Assembly: GCF_009708215.1 (NCBI RefSeq)
Contig: NZ_CP046175.1
Coordinates: 1,178,001-1,242,000, forward strand
Origin: Occultella kanbiaonis
GTDB taxonomy: Bacteria > Actinomycetota > Actinomycetes > Actinomycetales > Beutenbergiaceae
Length of the DNA: 64,000 bases
Reading direction: 5' to 3'
Below are positions 26,120 through 33,839 of this stretch, piece by piece. Positions within the stretch are counted from its first letter, which is position 1. Each line of letters begins with the position of its first letter. The position numbers and the translations under genes were made by a program. The notes beneath the pieces were generated by a model. It made no database searches and had not been told where the DNA came from. It saw only the letters and a list, made by a program, of their open reading frames with translations.

Positions 26120-26578
26120 ATGAACAAGCGCACCGCATGGATCGTCACGGGGACGCTGGGTGTTGTGGCTGTGGCCGGTGGGGCGGTCGCTGCGTCGGCC
26201 GACTCGATGGGTCCGGCTCCGGCTCCGGAGCAGTCGGTGACGCAGACCGGGTCGGCGGTGTCGGCGGCGGCTCCTTCGGCGGCTTCTCCAGCGGCGCCGG
26301 CTGCTCCGGCGCCGGCGTCTCCTGCGCCGGTCGCGACGGATCCGGCGACGGTGGATCCGGGTAGTGCGGTCTCGGCGGTGACCGCGATCAGCGCGGTGTC
26401 GGCCCAGTCGGCGCCGGCGAGCCCGGTTTCGGCTCCGTCGCCGGTGTCCGCTCCGTCGCCGGTGGCGAGCCCGGTCTCGGCTCCGTCGCCGGTGTCCGCG
26501 GCGAGTCCGGTGTCCGCGCAGAGCCCGGCCTCACCGGCCAGCCCGGCCAGCGCCCCGTCGGCCAACTCCGGCGACTGA
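26120..26578 (+). CDS. Small exported Ala/Pro/Ser/Val-rich protein, paralog 2
   Basis: A 152-residue protein with signal-type leader MNKRTAWIVTGTLGVVAVAG (likely cut after AASA at about residue 27), a Thr/Val DPATVDPGSAVSAV core, and a tail built of SPVSA pentapeptides ending in NSGD. It has no recognised domain. GGAGGAG lies 6 nt before ATG 26120. In-frame ATGs upstream (26030) overlap the regulatory element and are rejected. Identical to the protein at 27378 except one residue. Exported low-complexity wall or matrix protein is my best guess. Confidence 0.72.
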   Translation: MNKRTAWIVTGTLGVVAVAGGAVAASADSMGPAPAPEQSVTQTGSAVSAAAPSAASPAAPAAPAPASPAPVATDPATVDPGSAVSAVTAISAVSAQSAPASPVSAPSPVSAPSPVASPVSAPSPVSAASPVSAQSPASPASPASAPSANSGD

Positions 26579-26619
26579 CCCCGGCGCCGGCCGGCGCACA
26601 CACCAGGACTTCACCGACG

Positions 26620-26651
26620 AACGCCCGACGGCACCCACGCCGTCGGGCGTT
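26620..26651 (+). terminator. Terminator hairpin after paralog 2
   Basis: Perfect 13-bp stem AACGCCCGACGGC / GCCGTCGGGCGTT, loop ACCCAC. Confidence 0.7.
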
Positions 26652-26684
26652 CCGCATGGCCGCTGTGGTGCCCGGGTCCCGAAG

Positions 26685-26700
26685 ATGAGAGTTCTCTCAT
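26685..26700. promoter_or_regulatory. Palindrome ATGAGAGTTCTCTCAT, copy 3
   Basis: Third identical copy of the 16-bp palindrome; its right arm is the first unit of direct-repeat element D. Confidence 0.65.
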
Positions 26701-26723
26701 CATCTGCTCCTCAACGTCTCATC
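26695..26723 (+). promoter_or_regulatory. Pho-box-like direct-repeat element D
   Basis: TCATC at 26697, TCCTC at 26708 and TCATC at 26719, again 11 bp apart, followed nine bases later by GAGACT (26733-26738) as -10 candidate. Confidence 0.55.
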
Positions 26724-26787
26724 AACCGTCCCGAGACTTGACGCAGTCGAGAGCCGCCGATCGCGGCGCACGAACGAGGAGCGAGAG

Positions 26788-27177
26788 TTGAACAAGCGAA
26801 CCGCATGGATGGTCACCGGGGCACTGGGCGTCGTGGGTGTGGCTGGTGCGTCGATCGCCGCGGCGGCCGACAACCGCACCGAGGACGACCTGCCCGGCGT
26901 GAGCATCACAGTGCCCAGCCAGTCGCCCTCGCCGGTGGAGACACCGGCACCGGCGCCCGCCCCCACCGACCCCGCAACGGTGGATCCGGGCAGTGCCGTG
27001 ACCGTCGTCAGCGCGCCAAGTCCCGCCGCACCGGCCACGGTGGCCCCCGCCCCCGCCCCGGCACCGGCACCGGCACCGACGAACTCCGCGCCGTCGCCGG
27101 TGGCACAGGCCTCACCGGTCTCGGCAGTGTCCGCCGCATCCGCGGTCTCGGCCGTGTCCGCCGACTCGGGGGACTGA
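26788..27177 (+). CDS. Small exported Ala/Pro/Ser-rich protein, paralog 3
   Basis: A 129-residue protein, start TTG 26788 (GAGGAG lies 6 nt upstream; the leader MNKRTAWMVTGALGVVGVAG matches its paralogs exactly at the TTG). The mature part has EDDLPGVSITVPSQ, shared with paralog 1 (LPGVGITAP), DPATVDPGSAVTVV, an Ala-Pro run, SPVAQASPVSA and the tail SADSGD. It therefore links the diverged paralog 1 with the duplicated pair. No Cys or sorting motif. Function unknown. Confidence 0.7.
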   Translation: MNKRTAWMVTGALGVVGVAGASIAAAADNRTEDDLPGVSITVPSQSPSPVETPAPAPAPTDPATVDPGSAVTVVSAPSPAAPATVAPAPAPAPAPAPTNSAPSPVAQASPVSAVSAASAVSAVSADSGD

Positions 27178-27189
27178 GGTTCATCACGA

Positions 27190-27222
27190 CGTCGGGTGGC
27201 CACCCGTCGGGGCCACCCGGCG
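27190..27222 (+). terminator. Terminator hairpin after paralog 3
   Basis: 12-bp stem CGTCGGGTGGCC / GGCCACCCGGCG with one wobble pair and a nine-base loop. Confidence 0.55.
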
Positions 27223-27269
27223 TTCGTGTGCCCGGCGCCGGCCTGAGCCCTCGTCGCGGGTGAGAGAGC

Positions 27270-27298
27270 TTTCATCTTGGTCTCCTTGTGGCCTCATC
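27270..27298 (+). promoter_or_regulatory. Pho-box-like direct-repeat element E
   Basis: Duplicate of element C (TCATC units at 27272 and 27294), carried within the 663-bp repeat. Confidence 0.55.
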
Positions 27299-27377
27299 GG
27301 TGCACGGAACTGTGATGGGTGTCAGCAAGTGGATCTGGGTCCTGTTGTGGGATCTCGGGAACGTGGAGGAGAGCATC

Positions 27378-27836
27378 ATGAACAAGCGCACCGCATGGAT
27401 CGTCACGGGGACGCTGGGTGTTGTGGCTGTGGCCGGTGGGGCGGTCGCTGCGTCGGCCGACTCGATGGGTCCGGCTCCGGCTCCGGAGCAGTCGGTGACG
27501 CAGACCGGGTCGGCGGTGTCGGCGGCGGCTCCTTCGGCGCCTTCTCCAGCGGCGCCGGCTGCTCCGGCGCCGGCGTCTCCTGCGCCGGTCGCGACGGATC
27601 CGGCGACGGTGGATCCGGGTAGTGCGGTCTCGGCGGTGACCGCGATCAGCGCGGTGTCGGCCCAGTCGGCGCCGGCGAGCCCGGTTTCGGCTCCGTCGCC
27701 GGTGTCCGCTCCGTCGCCGGTGGCGAGCCCGGTCTCGGCTCCGTCGCCGGTGTCCGCGGCGAGTCCGGTGTCCGCGCAGAGCCCGGCCTCACCGGCCAGC
27801 CCGGCCAGCGCCCCGTCGGCCAACTCCGGCGACTGA
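27378..27836 (+). CDS. Small exported Ala/Pro/Ser/Val-rich protein, paralog 4
   Basis: A 152-residue protein from the second copy of the duplicated segment, identical to the protein at 26120 except that SAASPAAP is SAPSPAAP. It has the same signal-type leader, SPVSA repeats, start, ribosome binding site, upstream element and terminator, so both should be expressed. It is the member closest to the two-component genes, which are convergent with it. Confidence 0.72.
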   Translation: MNKRTAWIVTGTLGVVAVAGGAVAASADSMGPAPAPEQSVTQTGSAVSAAAPSAPSPAAPAAPAPASPAPVATDPATVDPGSAVSAVTAISAVSAQSAPASPVSAPSPVSAPSPVASPVSAPSPVSAASPVSAQSPASPASPASAPSANSGD

Positions 27837-27877
27837 CCCCGGCGCCGGCCGGCGCACACACCAGGACTTCACCGACG

Positions 27878-27909
27878 AACGCCCGACGGCACCCACGCCG
27901 TCGGGCGTT
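27878..27909 (+). terminator. Terminator hairpin after paralog 4
   Basis: Same 13-bp stem as at 26620. Two short perfect palindromes CCGACGCCGTCGG follow at 27964-27976 and 28001-28013 in the gap before the response regulator stop and may end the opposite transcript. Confidence 0.7.
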
Positions 27910-28042
27910 CCGCATGCGGTACGGACCGCAGACGGTCGCATCGTCAGCCTCAGGCGCACGGCACCGACGCCGTCGGGCCCTGCGCCTCGTGTGTGCGGCA
28001 CCGACGCCGTCGGACGGCATCCGCCGGAGCGCCGCCGCGGCG

Positions 28043-28702
28043 TCAGCGCAGCCGGTAGCCCATCCCGCGCACCGTCTCGAAGCGCTCCGCACCGAGCTTC
28101 TTGCGCAGATAGCGCACGTACACGTCCACGACGTTCGAGCCCGGATCGAAGTCGTAGCCCCAGACCCGGGAGAGCAGCTGTTCGCGGGTCAGTACCTGCC
28201 CGGGATTGCGCAGGAACGTCTCGGCGAGGGTGAACTCCCGCGCCGAGAGGTCCACCTCGGTGCTTCCGGCGCGGGCACGACGGGAGCGCAGGTCCAGGGA
28301 GAGGTCGCCGTGCACGAGCGTCGTGGGCTCGGCGGCACCACCCTCGGACCGCAGCCGCAGGCGGACCCGCGCGAGGAGCTCCTCGAACCGGAACGGCTTG
28401 GCCATGTAGTCGTCGGCGCCGCTCTCCAGGCCGGCCACCGTGTCGGTGACCGAGTTCCGTGCGGTCAGGATGATCACCGGGAAGGTGACGTTCATCGCGC
28501 GGACCTGGCGCAGCACCGCGAAGCCGTCCATGTCCGGCAGGCCGAGGTCGAGGATCATGAGATCGAAGTCGCCGGTGCTCGCGAGGTCCACCGCCTCCCG
28601 CCCGGTGGTGACGGCGGTCGGCGCGTACCCGGCCGACCGCAGCCCCTTCGCGACGAACGACGAGATCCGGGTCTCGTCCTCAACGATCAGGATCTGGCTC
28701 AT
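28043..28702 (-). CDS. OmpR/PhoB-family response regulator
   Basis: A 219-residue two-domain regulator. The receiver has ILIVEDE (Glu8/Asp9), phospho-acceptor Asp52 in ILDLGLPDMDG, Thr80 and Lys102 (AKPF). The C-terminal winged helix (about 130-219) has VDLSAREFTLAE, LTREQLLSRVWG and VDVYVRYLRKKLG. Its ATG overlaps the histidine kinase stop (ATGA), so kinase and regulator are made together. The family binds tandem 11-bp direct repeats, which fits the four elements before the neighbouring exported-protein genes. Confidence 0.92.
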   Translation of the reverse strand: MSQILIVEDETRISSFVAKGLRSAGYAPTAVTTGREAVDLASTGDFDLMILDLGLPDMDGFAVLRQVRAMNVTFPVIILTARNSVTDTVAGLESGADDYMAKPFRFEELLARVRLRLRSEGGAAEPTTLVHGDLSLDLRSRRARAGSTEVDLSAREFTLAETFLRNPGQVLTREQLLSRVWGYDFDPGSNVVDVYVRYLRKKLGAERFETVRGMGYRLR

Positions 28703-30231
28703 CGGCGCTCCAGGGCGGTGGTGCTCGGCGCGTCGCCGGCGGGGGAGGGGGGCTCGGGCGGTTCGTGGGTGACGTCCGAATCGGCCGACTCGGAGTCGGC
28801 CTTCTCGGACTCTGCCACGAGGGGCAGGTAGATGCTGACCGTGGTGCCCTTGGCGAGCCTGGACTCGACCGCCGCGCGGCCACCGTGCGCGACGGCGATC
28901 GAGCGCACGATGGTCAGGCCGAGACCGGAGCCCTCGGCGGGGCTACCGGCGCGTTCGAAGCGGTCGAAGATCCTGTCCAGGTGTTGCGGTGCGATCCCGA
29001 CGCCCTCGTCCCGGACCCAGAGCCGGACCTCGGTGTCCGTCGCCGAGCTGCCCAGGGCGATGGTGGACCCCGGCTCGGAGAACTTCACCGCGTTCGACGC
29101 GAGCTGGAGCAGTGCCTGGGTGGTCCGGCGGGGATCGATCTCGGCGGTGACATCCGCGAGACCGTCGAGGACCCAGCGGCGGTCCGCGAGCGTGCGGGCC
29201 TTGGTGAGGACCTCGTCGGTGAGGAGCGCGATGTCCGTGGGTTCGGCCATGACGAAGTCGGGTCGGCCCGCCTTCGCCAGCGTGACCAGGTCCTCCACCA
29301 GGCCGTTCATCCGGTCGAGCTCGTCGAGGACGAGCTCCTTGGTGGCGGCGGCGTCCGCGGGGTCCGTGGGATCCATGAGTTCGAGGTGACCGCGGACGAT
29401 GGTCAGCGGCGTGCGCAGCTCGTGCCCGACGTCGTCGAGCAGCTGGCGCTGGGACCCGAACGCATCCTCCAGGCGAGCCAGCATGCTGTTCACGGTCTCG
29501 GTCAGCACGGCTAGGTCGTCGTTGCCTACCACCGCTATCCGCCGCGAGAGGTCGCTGGAACTGGAGATCTCGGCAGCGGTCGTCCGCAGGAGCTTGATCG
29601 GTTCGAGGAGGCTACCGACCACGAACCAGCCGATGATGGCCATCCAGACGATCGCGCCGAGCGCGACCAGGGCGTAGGTGCGGAACGTCTCTCCCAGCGC
29701 CGCCGTCTCTGCATCGAGGTCCCAAGCGAGCACAAGCGCACCGGGCACGCCACCAGGCTCGGGTGCGACCGGCACCGTGGCAACCATGTAATTGCGCGCA
29801 TCGGTAGCAACCTGGCGGATCGGCTGCTCCTCCCAGCTTGCAGTTTCAGCGATCGCGGCGACGAGACCAGGGTCCTCAGCAAGCCAGCGCTGGGTAGGAC
29901 CGACATCGGCAACCTGGTCCACTTCGGAGCCGAGCATCGCGAACATGGCTTCGTTCTCCTGCACCACCATTCGGCTCAGAGCCGTGTGGAGTAGGGAGCG
30001 GGCGGTTGCGAAGGGTTCCCCGGTCGCGGGGTCGATGCCTTCCCGGGACAGGGTCTCGAATTCCGTCATCGAATCCTTCAAGACAGCCTCGATGCGACCG
30101 TCGATGCGCTGCGACTCGAGGATGTAGGCCGTCGTGCCGGCCAAGGCCACGGTGAGGGTGGTCAGCAGCACGAGGGCGACCAGAACCCGGGTGCGCACCG
30201 AAGCGCGCAGGCGGGAGCGTCGGGTGGCCAT
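28699..30231 (-). CDS. Sensor histidine kinase
   Basis: A 510-residue membrane kinase: span 1 at about 17-38, an extracytoplasmic sensor of about 145 residues, span 2 at about 186-207, a HAMP domain, dimerisation helix with phospho-acceptor His270 (DDVGHELRTPLT), and a HATPase with QLASNAVKF, DEGVGI and GSGLGL. The C-terminus has an extra acidic Ser/Pro tail of about 45 residues. The kinase comes first in the operon, ahead of the regulator, the reverse of the commoner order. GATAAT six bases before ATG 30231 suggests a leaderless mRNA. The sensed signal is unknown. Confidence 0.9.
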   Translation of the reverse strand: MATRRSRLRASVRTRVLVALVLLTTLTVALAGTTAYILESQRIDGRIEAVLKDSMTEFETLSREGIDPATGEPFATARSLLHTALSRMVVQENEAMFAMLGSEVDQVADVGPTQRWLAEDPGLVAAIAETASWEEQPIRQVATDARNYMVATVPVAPEPGGVPGALVLAWDLDAETAALGETFRTYALVALGAIVWMAIIGWFVVGSLLEPIKLLRTTAAEISSSSDLSRRIAVVGNDDLAVLTETVNSMLARLEDAFGSQRQLLDDVGHELRTPLTIVRGHLELMDPTDPADAAATKELVLDELDRMNGLVEDLVTLAKAGRPDFVMAEPTDIALLTDEVLTKARTLADRRWVLDGLADVTAEIDPRRTTQALLQLASNAVKFSEPGSTIALGSSATDTEVRLWVRDEGVGIAPQHLDRIFDRFERAGSPAEGSGLGLTIVRSIAVAHGGRAAVESRLAKGTTVSIYLPLVAESEKADSESADSDVTHEPPEPPSPAGDAPSTTALERR

Positions 30232-30237
30232 CGGTCG

Positions 30238-30243
30238 ATTATC
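30238..30243 (-). promoter_or_regulatory. -10 element (GATAAT) for leaderless histidine kinase mRNA
   Basis: On the reverse strand GATAAT is followed by CGACCG and then ATG 30231. Confidence 0.5.
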
Positions 30244-30295
30244 CCGTAGGCGCGGCTCTGGCGCTGGCGGGCGAGGGTGAGGCGCGGCACACGGG

Positions 30296-30325
30296 TTCGA
30301 CCCATGGCGCGGACTCCCGTACACT
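30296..30325 (+). promoter_or_regulatory. Probable promoter of tRNA-Trp/secE
   Basis: TTCGAC and TACACT separated by 18 bases, about 80 bases before the tRNA. Confidence 0.4.
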
Positions 30326-30407
30326 CGTCCGAGGTGGTTGACGCCCACCATGATGGAACACGCCCGCGAGGGGTCGTGGTCCGCAGTCCGGGCGGCTCGC
30401 ATCGCAA

Positions 30408-30480
30408 AGGGTAGTGGCGCAATTGGTAGCGCACCGGTCTCCAAAACCGGCGGTTGAGGGTTCGAGTCCCTCCTGCCCTG
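30408..30480 (+). tRNA. tRNA-Trp (anticodon CCA)
   Basis: 73 nt: acceptor AGGGTAG/CTGCCCT, anticodon stem CCGGT/ACCGG around CTCCAAA, T-loop TTCGAGT, discriminator G. CCA is not encoded. A tRNA-Trp directly before secE is the usual actinobacterial order. Confidence 0.95.
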
Positions 30481-30537
30481 CACTTCTCGCTCGATCGCCG
30501 GTCGAGCCAGCACACACGAACGAGTTGGGGAACATCT

Positions 30538-31161
30538 GTGAGCACACCCACGAACCCGGAGTCGGGCGAACCCGACAGCGGCGAACGTGGCGACGTCACC
30601 GACCCCACGGAGGGCGTCACCTCGGGTGACGCCGTCGGCTCTGCGGACGCGAGCGAGGACTCGGTGGACGAGCCCAGCGACGTCGAGGTCCCCGCTGACG
30701 ACGAGTCCGAGGTCCCCGCCGAGGACGAAGCCGAGGACGCCGGTACGAGCGACGACGAGACCTCCACCGAGCAGGCCGCGGCCACCTCGAGCCGCAGCAG
30801 CCGGGCCAAGCGCGCCGCATCGGACTCCGCCGAGAAGACGGCGACCGGGTCCGGCTCATCGAAGTCCCCGGTTCGGTCCTCCTCGAGCAAGGCCGTGGCC
30901 GCGTCGGCGAGTGCCGGCAAGGGCCGCGCGACTCGCAGTCGCGCGGAGGCCGAGCGTGAGGTGCGGCCGAACGTGTTCGCGAGGATCGCACTCTTCGTCC
31001 GCCAGGTCATCGCCGAGCTCAAGAAGGTCGTCACCCCGACCCGGTCGGAGCTGCTGACGTTCATCGCCGTTGTCGTGGTGTTCGTGCTGATCGTCATGGC
31101 ATACGTCGGTGTGCTGGACTTCGCGATCGGCAAGTTGGTGCTCTGGGCGTTCGGCGCCTAG
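30538..31161 (+). CDS. secE: Preprotein translocase subunit SecE
   Basis: Core SecYEG subunit. Only the last 65 or so residues are the conserved protein: VFARIALFVRQVIAELKKVV, then PTRSELLTF and one membrane span. Before it lies a 135-residue extension, acidic in its first half and Ser/Ala/Lys-rich in the second, so the protein has 207 residues against about 65-130 usual. GTG 30538 is preceded by GGGGA. An in-frame ATG within the tRNA end (30454) is rejected. Confidence 0.9.
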   Translation: MSTPTNPESGEPDSGERGDVTDPTEGVTSGDAVGSADASEDSVDEPSDVEVPADDESEVPAEDEAEDAGTSDDETSTEQAAATSSRSSRAKRAASDSAEKTATGSGSSKSPVRSSSSKAVAASASAGKGRATRSRAEAEREVRPNVFARIALFVRQVIAELKKVVTPTRSELLTFIAVVVVFVLIVMAYVGVLDFAIGKLVLWAFGA

Positions 31162-31308
31162 CGCAGCGGCCACCCCGGCTGCCCGGAGACAACTCCGGTA
31201 TGGCGCCGGCGGTACGAAGCGGGACAATGGCGAGGTCGGGAAGGTTCCGATCTCGACGAAGCATGCAGGATCATCGAGCAGGACAAGACGAGGGAAGCAG
31301 GTCAGGAC

Positions 31309-32118
31309 GTGTCTGAAGAGACCCGCGACGTGGACGAGACGGTCGACGTCGTCGAGGAGGTCGGCGCCGAGGGCGTGGACTCCGGCGACGGTGCGGACTC
31401 CGCGGACATCGCCGAGGACTCGGCCGTGTCCGACGGCGAGGCCGACGCAGTGGACGAGGCTGACTCAGTGGATGAGGCCGACGCAGTGGACGAGGCCGCA
31501 GTCGAGGACGAGGACGAGGACCCGCTGGTCGCGTTCCGCCGTGAGCTGCGCTCGCTTCCCGGTGACTGGTACGTGATCCACTCCTACGCCGGCTACGAGA
31601 ACCGCGTGAAGGTCAACCTCGAGTCCCGGATCCAGTCCCTCAACATGGAGGACTACATCTTCCAGGTCGAGGTGCCCATGGAGGAGGTCGTCGAGATCAA
31701 GAACTCCGTGCGCAAGGTGGTCCGCCGGGTGCGGATCCCCAGCTACGTGCTGGTGCGGATGGATCTGACCGACGAGTCCTGGGGCGCCGTGCGGCACACC
31801 CCGGGTGTCACCGGCTTCGTGGGGCACACCCACTCCCCGGTCCCGTTGAGCCTCGACGAGGTCATGTCGATGCTTGCCACGACGGTGGAGCAGAAGGCCC
31901 CGACCGCTACCGGTGGACGCGCCCCCGCCGCCAGCCCAGCCGTGCAGGTCGACTTCACCGTCGGCGAGTCGGTCACCGTCACCGACGGCCCGTTCGACAC
32001 CCTGCCCGCCACCATCTCCGAGATCAACGCCGAGGGCCAGAAGCTCAAGGTGCTGGTCTCGATCTTCGGCCGCGAGACTCCCGTCGAACTGTCGTTCAAC
32101 CAGGTCGCCAAGATCTGA
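31309..32118 (+). CDS. nusG: Transcription antitermination factor NusG
   Basis: Binds RNA polymerase and couples it to Rho and the ribosome. Of 269 residues, the first 80 are a very acidic extension; the NGN domain follows ([16 protein letters not shown]), then the KOW domain ([21 protein letters not shown]). The extension holds three 18-bp DNA repeats encoding DAVDEA-type hexapeptides. GTG 31309 has AGGA close upstream. It stands between secE and rplK as in other actinobacteria. Confidence 0.93.
   Translation: MSEETRDVDETVDVVEEVGAEGVDSGDGADSADIAEDSAVSDGEADAVDEADSVDEADAVDEAAVEDEDEDPLVAFRRELRSLPGDWYVIHSYAGYENRVKVNLESRIQSLNMEDYIFQVEVPMEEVVEIKNSVRKVVRRVRIPSYVLVRMDLTDESWGAVRHTPGVTGFVGHTHSPVPLSLDEVMSMLATTVEQKAPTATGGRAPAASPAVQVDFTVGESVTVTDGPFDTLPATISEINAEGQKLKVLVSIFGRETPVELSFNQVAKI
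31444..31497 (+). repeat. Three tandem 18-bp repeats in nusG
   Basis: Units start at 31444, 31462 and 31480 and encode [12 protein letters not shown] and DAVDEA in the acidic N-terminal extension. Confidence 0.8.
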
Positions 32119-32224
32119 GCCCGCTCACCCGAGCAAGGGCCCCGCCATCGTGGGTCCTGACCGCAAGGTCGTGCAACCGGGTCATCGCCCAAGGCGTCGG
32201 CCCACCAACAGGAAGCAGTAGAGC

Positions 32225-32656
32225 ATGCCCCCCAAGAAGAAGGTCACCGGCCTCATCAAGCTCCAGATCCAGGCCGGCGCGGCCAACCCCGCGCCGCCGA
32301 TCGGCCCCGCGCTCGGTCAGCACGGCGTGAACATCATGGAGTTCTGCAAGGCCTACAACGCGGCGACCGAGTCGCAGCGCGGCAACGTCATCCCGGTCGA
32401 GATCACCGTGTACGAGGACCGCTCGTTCACGTTCATCACGAAGACGCCGCCGGCCGCCGAGCTCATCAAGAAGGCCGCCGGCGTGGCCAAGGGCTCCGGT
32501 ACCCCGCACACCACCAAGGTCGGCTCGCTGACCAAGGATCAGGTCCGCGAGATCGCCCAGACGAAGTTCGAGGACCTCAACGCCAACGATCTCGACGCCG
32601 CGTCGCTGATCATCGCCGGCACCGCCCGTTCCATGGGCATCACCGTCAAGGACTGA
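32225..32656 (+). CDS. rplK: 50S ribosomal protein L11
   Basis: 143 residues, full length. Begins [18 protein letters not shown] with the [20 protein letters not shown] signature of the GTPase-associated centre and ends in the RNA-binding domain (AGTARSMGI). GGAAGCAG precedes the ATG. First gene of the rplK-rplA pair. Confidence 0.97.
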   Translation: MPPKKKVTGLIKLQIQAGAANPAPPIGPALGQHGVNIMEFCKAYNAATESQRGNVIPVEITVYEDRSFTFITKTPPAAELIKKAAGVAKGSGTPHTTKVGSLTKDQVREIAQTKFEDLNANDLDAASLIIAGTARSMGITVKD

Positions 32657-32759
32657 ACCCCCGTCCCTGATCCATCCCCGCGGTGAGCGTCACGCGCACC
32701 GCACAGTGGAAGGGCCCGCGCGGGCCCGCACCACGACTGCTCACATGAAGGAGAAGCAG

Positions 32760-33464
32760 ATGACTACGCGCAGCAAGGATTACCGCAAGGCCGCCGAACT
32801 CGTGCAGGCCGACCACGTCTACGCCCCGGCGGAGGCCATCGAGGTTGCCCGCAAGGGTGCCGCGACGAAGTTCGACTCGACCGTCGAGGTCGTGTTCCGG
32901 CTCGGGGTCGACCCCCGTAAGGCCGACCAGATGGTTCGCGGCACCGTGAACCTCCCGCACGGCACCGGCAAGACCGCTCGGGTCCTGGTGTTCGCCACCG
33001 GTGACCGCGCGGAGCAGGCCATCGCGGCCGGCGCCGACGAGGTCGGTGGCGACGAGCTCATCGAGAAGGTCGCCGGCGGCTACACCGACTTCGACGCGGC
33101 CGTGGCCACGCCGGACCTGATGGGCAAGGTCGGTCGTCTGGGCCGCGTGCTCGGGCCCCGTGGCCTGATGCCGAACCCGAAGACCGGCACCGTCACCATG
33201 GACGTCACCAAGGCCGTGACCGACATCAAGGGCGGCAAGATCGACTTCCGGGTGGACAAGCACGGCAACCTGCACTTCATCATCGGGAAGGTCTCGTTCG
33301 ACCAGGCGCAGCTGCTGGCGAACTACACGGCCGCCTACGAGGAGGTCATGCGCCTCAAGCCCGCGTCCTCCAAGGGCCGCTACATCACCAAGGCCGTGCT
33401 GAGCACGACCATGGGCCCCGGTATCGCGATCGACCCGGGGAAGCTGGCGGTCGAGACCGCCTGA
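32760..33464 (+). CDS. rplA: 50S ribosomal protein L1
   Basis: 234 residues. [15 protein letters not shown] opens the protein; [16 protein letters not shown] and the [11 protein letters not shown] segment are L1 signatures. L1 forms the E-site stalk and represses its own operon in many bacteria. ATG 32760 follows AAGGAG by 6 nt. A strong terminator follows. Confidence 0.97.
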   Translation: MTTRSKDYRKAAELVQADHVYAPAEAIEVARKGAATKFDSTVEVVFRLGVDPRKADQMVRGTVNLPHGTGKTARVLVFATGDRAEQAIAAGADEVGGDELIEKVAGGYTDFDAAVATPDLMGKVGRLGRVLGPRGLMPNPKTGTVTMDVTKAVTDIKGGKIDFRVDKHGNLHFIIGKVSFDQAQLLANYTAAYEEVMRLKPASSKGRYITKAVLSTTMGPGIAIDPGKLAVETA

Positions 33465-33524
33465 GCCCCGCCGCGGTGATCCGCAGGTCTGATCGCCGGC
33501 CGGATCCCCGTACGTCGCACCCGC

Positions 33525-33555
33525 GGCCCGGTCCCTCCATCGGAGGGACCGGGCC
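33525..33555 (+). terminator. rplKA terminator
   Basis: Perfect 14-bp stem GGCCCGGTCCCTCC with its complement, loop ATC, 60 bases after the rplA stop. Confidence 0.8.
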
Positions 33556-33617
33556 GTCTGCGTCCGGACCACCAGGCGGCCGGGGCGGTCGGTGATGCAT
33601 CACACAGGCCCCGCGAT

Positions 33618-33646
33618 TTGGTCGGGCACGAAGGGCTGTGTAGAGT
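33618..33646 (+). promoter_or_regulatory. rplJL promoter
   Basis: -35 TTGGTC (33618-33623), 17-bp spacer, -10 TAGAGT (33641-33646). It lies after the rplKA terminator and about 190 bases before rplJ. Confidence 0.65.
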
Positions 33647-33652
33647 GGCACC

Positions 33653-33839
33653 TGCCCAAGACCGCCGGTCGCCCGTCACACGACGGGGCCAAGTCCGCAG
33701 ATGCGGAGCCAGCGCAGGTGAACGAGTTCGATCAAGTGCCGGAGCGTCAGCGTTCCGAATCCGAACCCCGTGCATCTGCGCGGGGTTCTTTCCGTATGTG
33801 CGCCCTCGACCTTCGCGGCACATCTCGGAAGGAGGGCCC
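33653..33839 (+). promoter_or_regulatory. L10-type ribosomal protein leader with attenuator hairpin
   Basis: A 187-nt leader between promoter and rplJ. It holds a terminator-like hairpin GAACCCCG (33763-33770) / CGGGGTTC (33781-33788) followed by TTTCC, and upstream stretches that can fold with each other. Position and layout fit the L10(L12)4-binding leader that represses rplJL. Confidence 0.55.

Larger units (their letters stand above)
25996..26658. repeat. 663-bp duplicated segment, copy 1
   Basis: Repeated at 27254-27916 with a constant offset of 1258 bases. Each copy carries the regulatory element, a complete gene and its terminator. The only difference I found is G at 26282 versus C at 27540, which changes Ala to Pro. 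Confidence 0.95.
27254..27916. repeat. 663-bp duplicated segment, copy 2
   Basis: Second copy of the segment at 25996-26658, same orientation, with one difference seen. Sequence on both sides is unrelated between copies. Confidence 0.95.

Noticed and set aside
26388-26570. Short repeats that look a little like a CRISPR array
   Set aside because: They are irregular in-frame repeats encoding SPVSA pentapeptides; no constant repeat/spacer structure and no cas genes.
25996-27916. Insertion sequence or composite transposon made of the two 663-bp repeats
   Set aside because: No transposase, no terminal inverted repeats and no target duplication; each copy is a normal gene unit.
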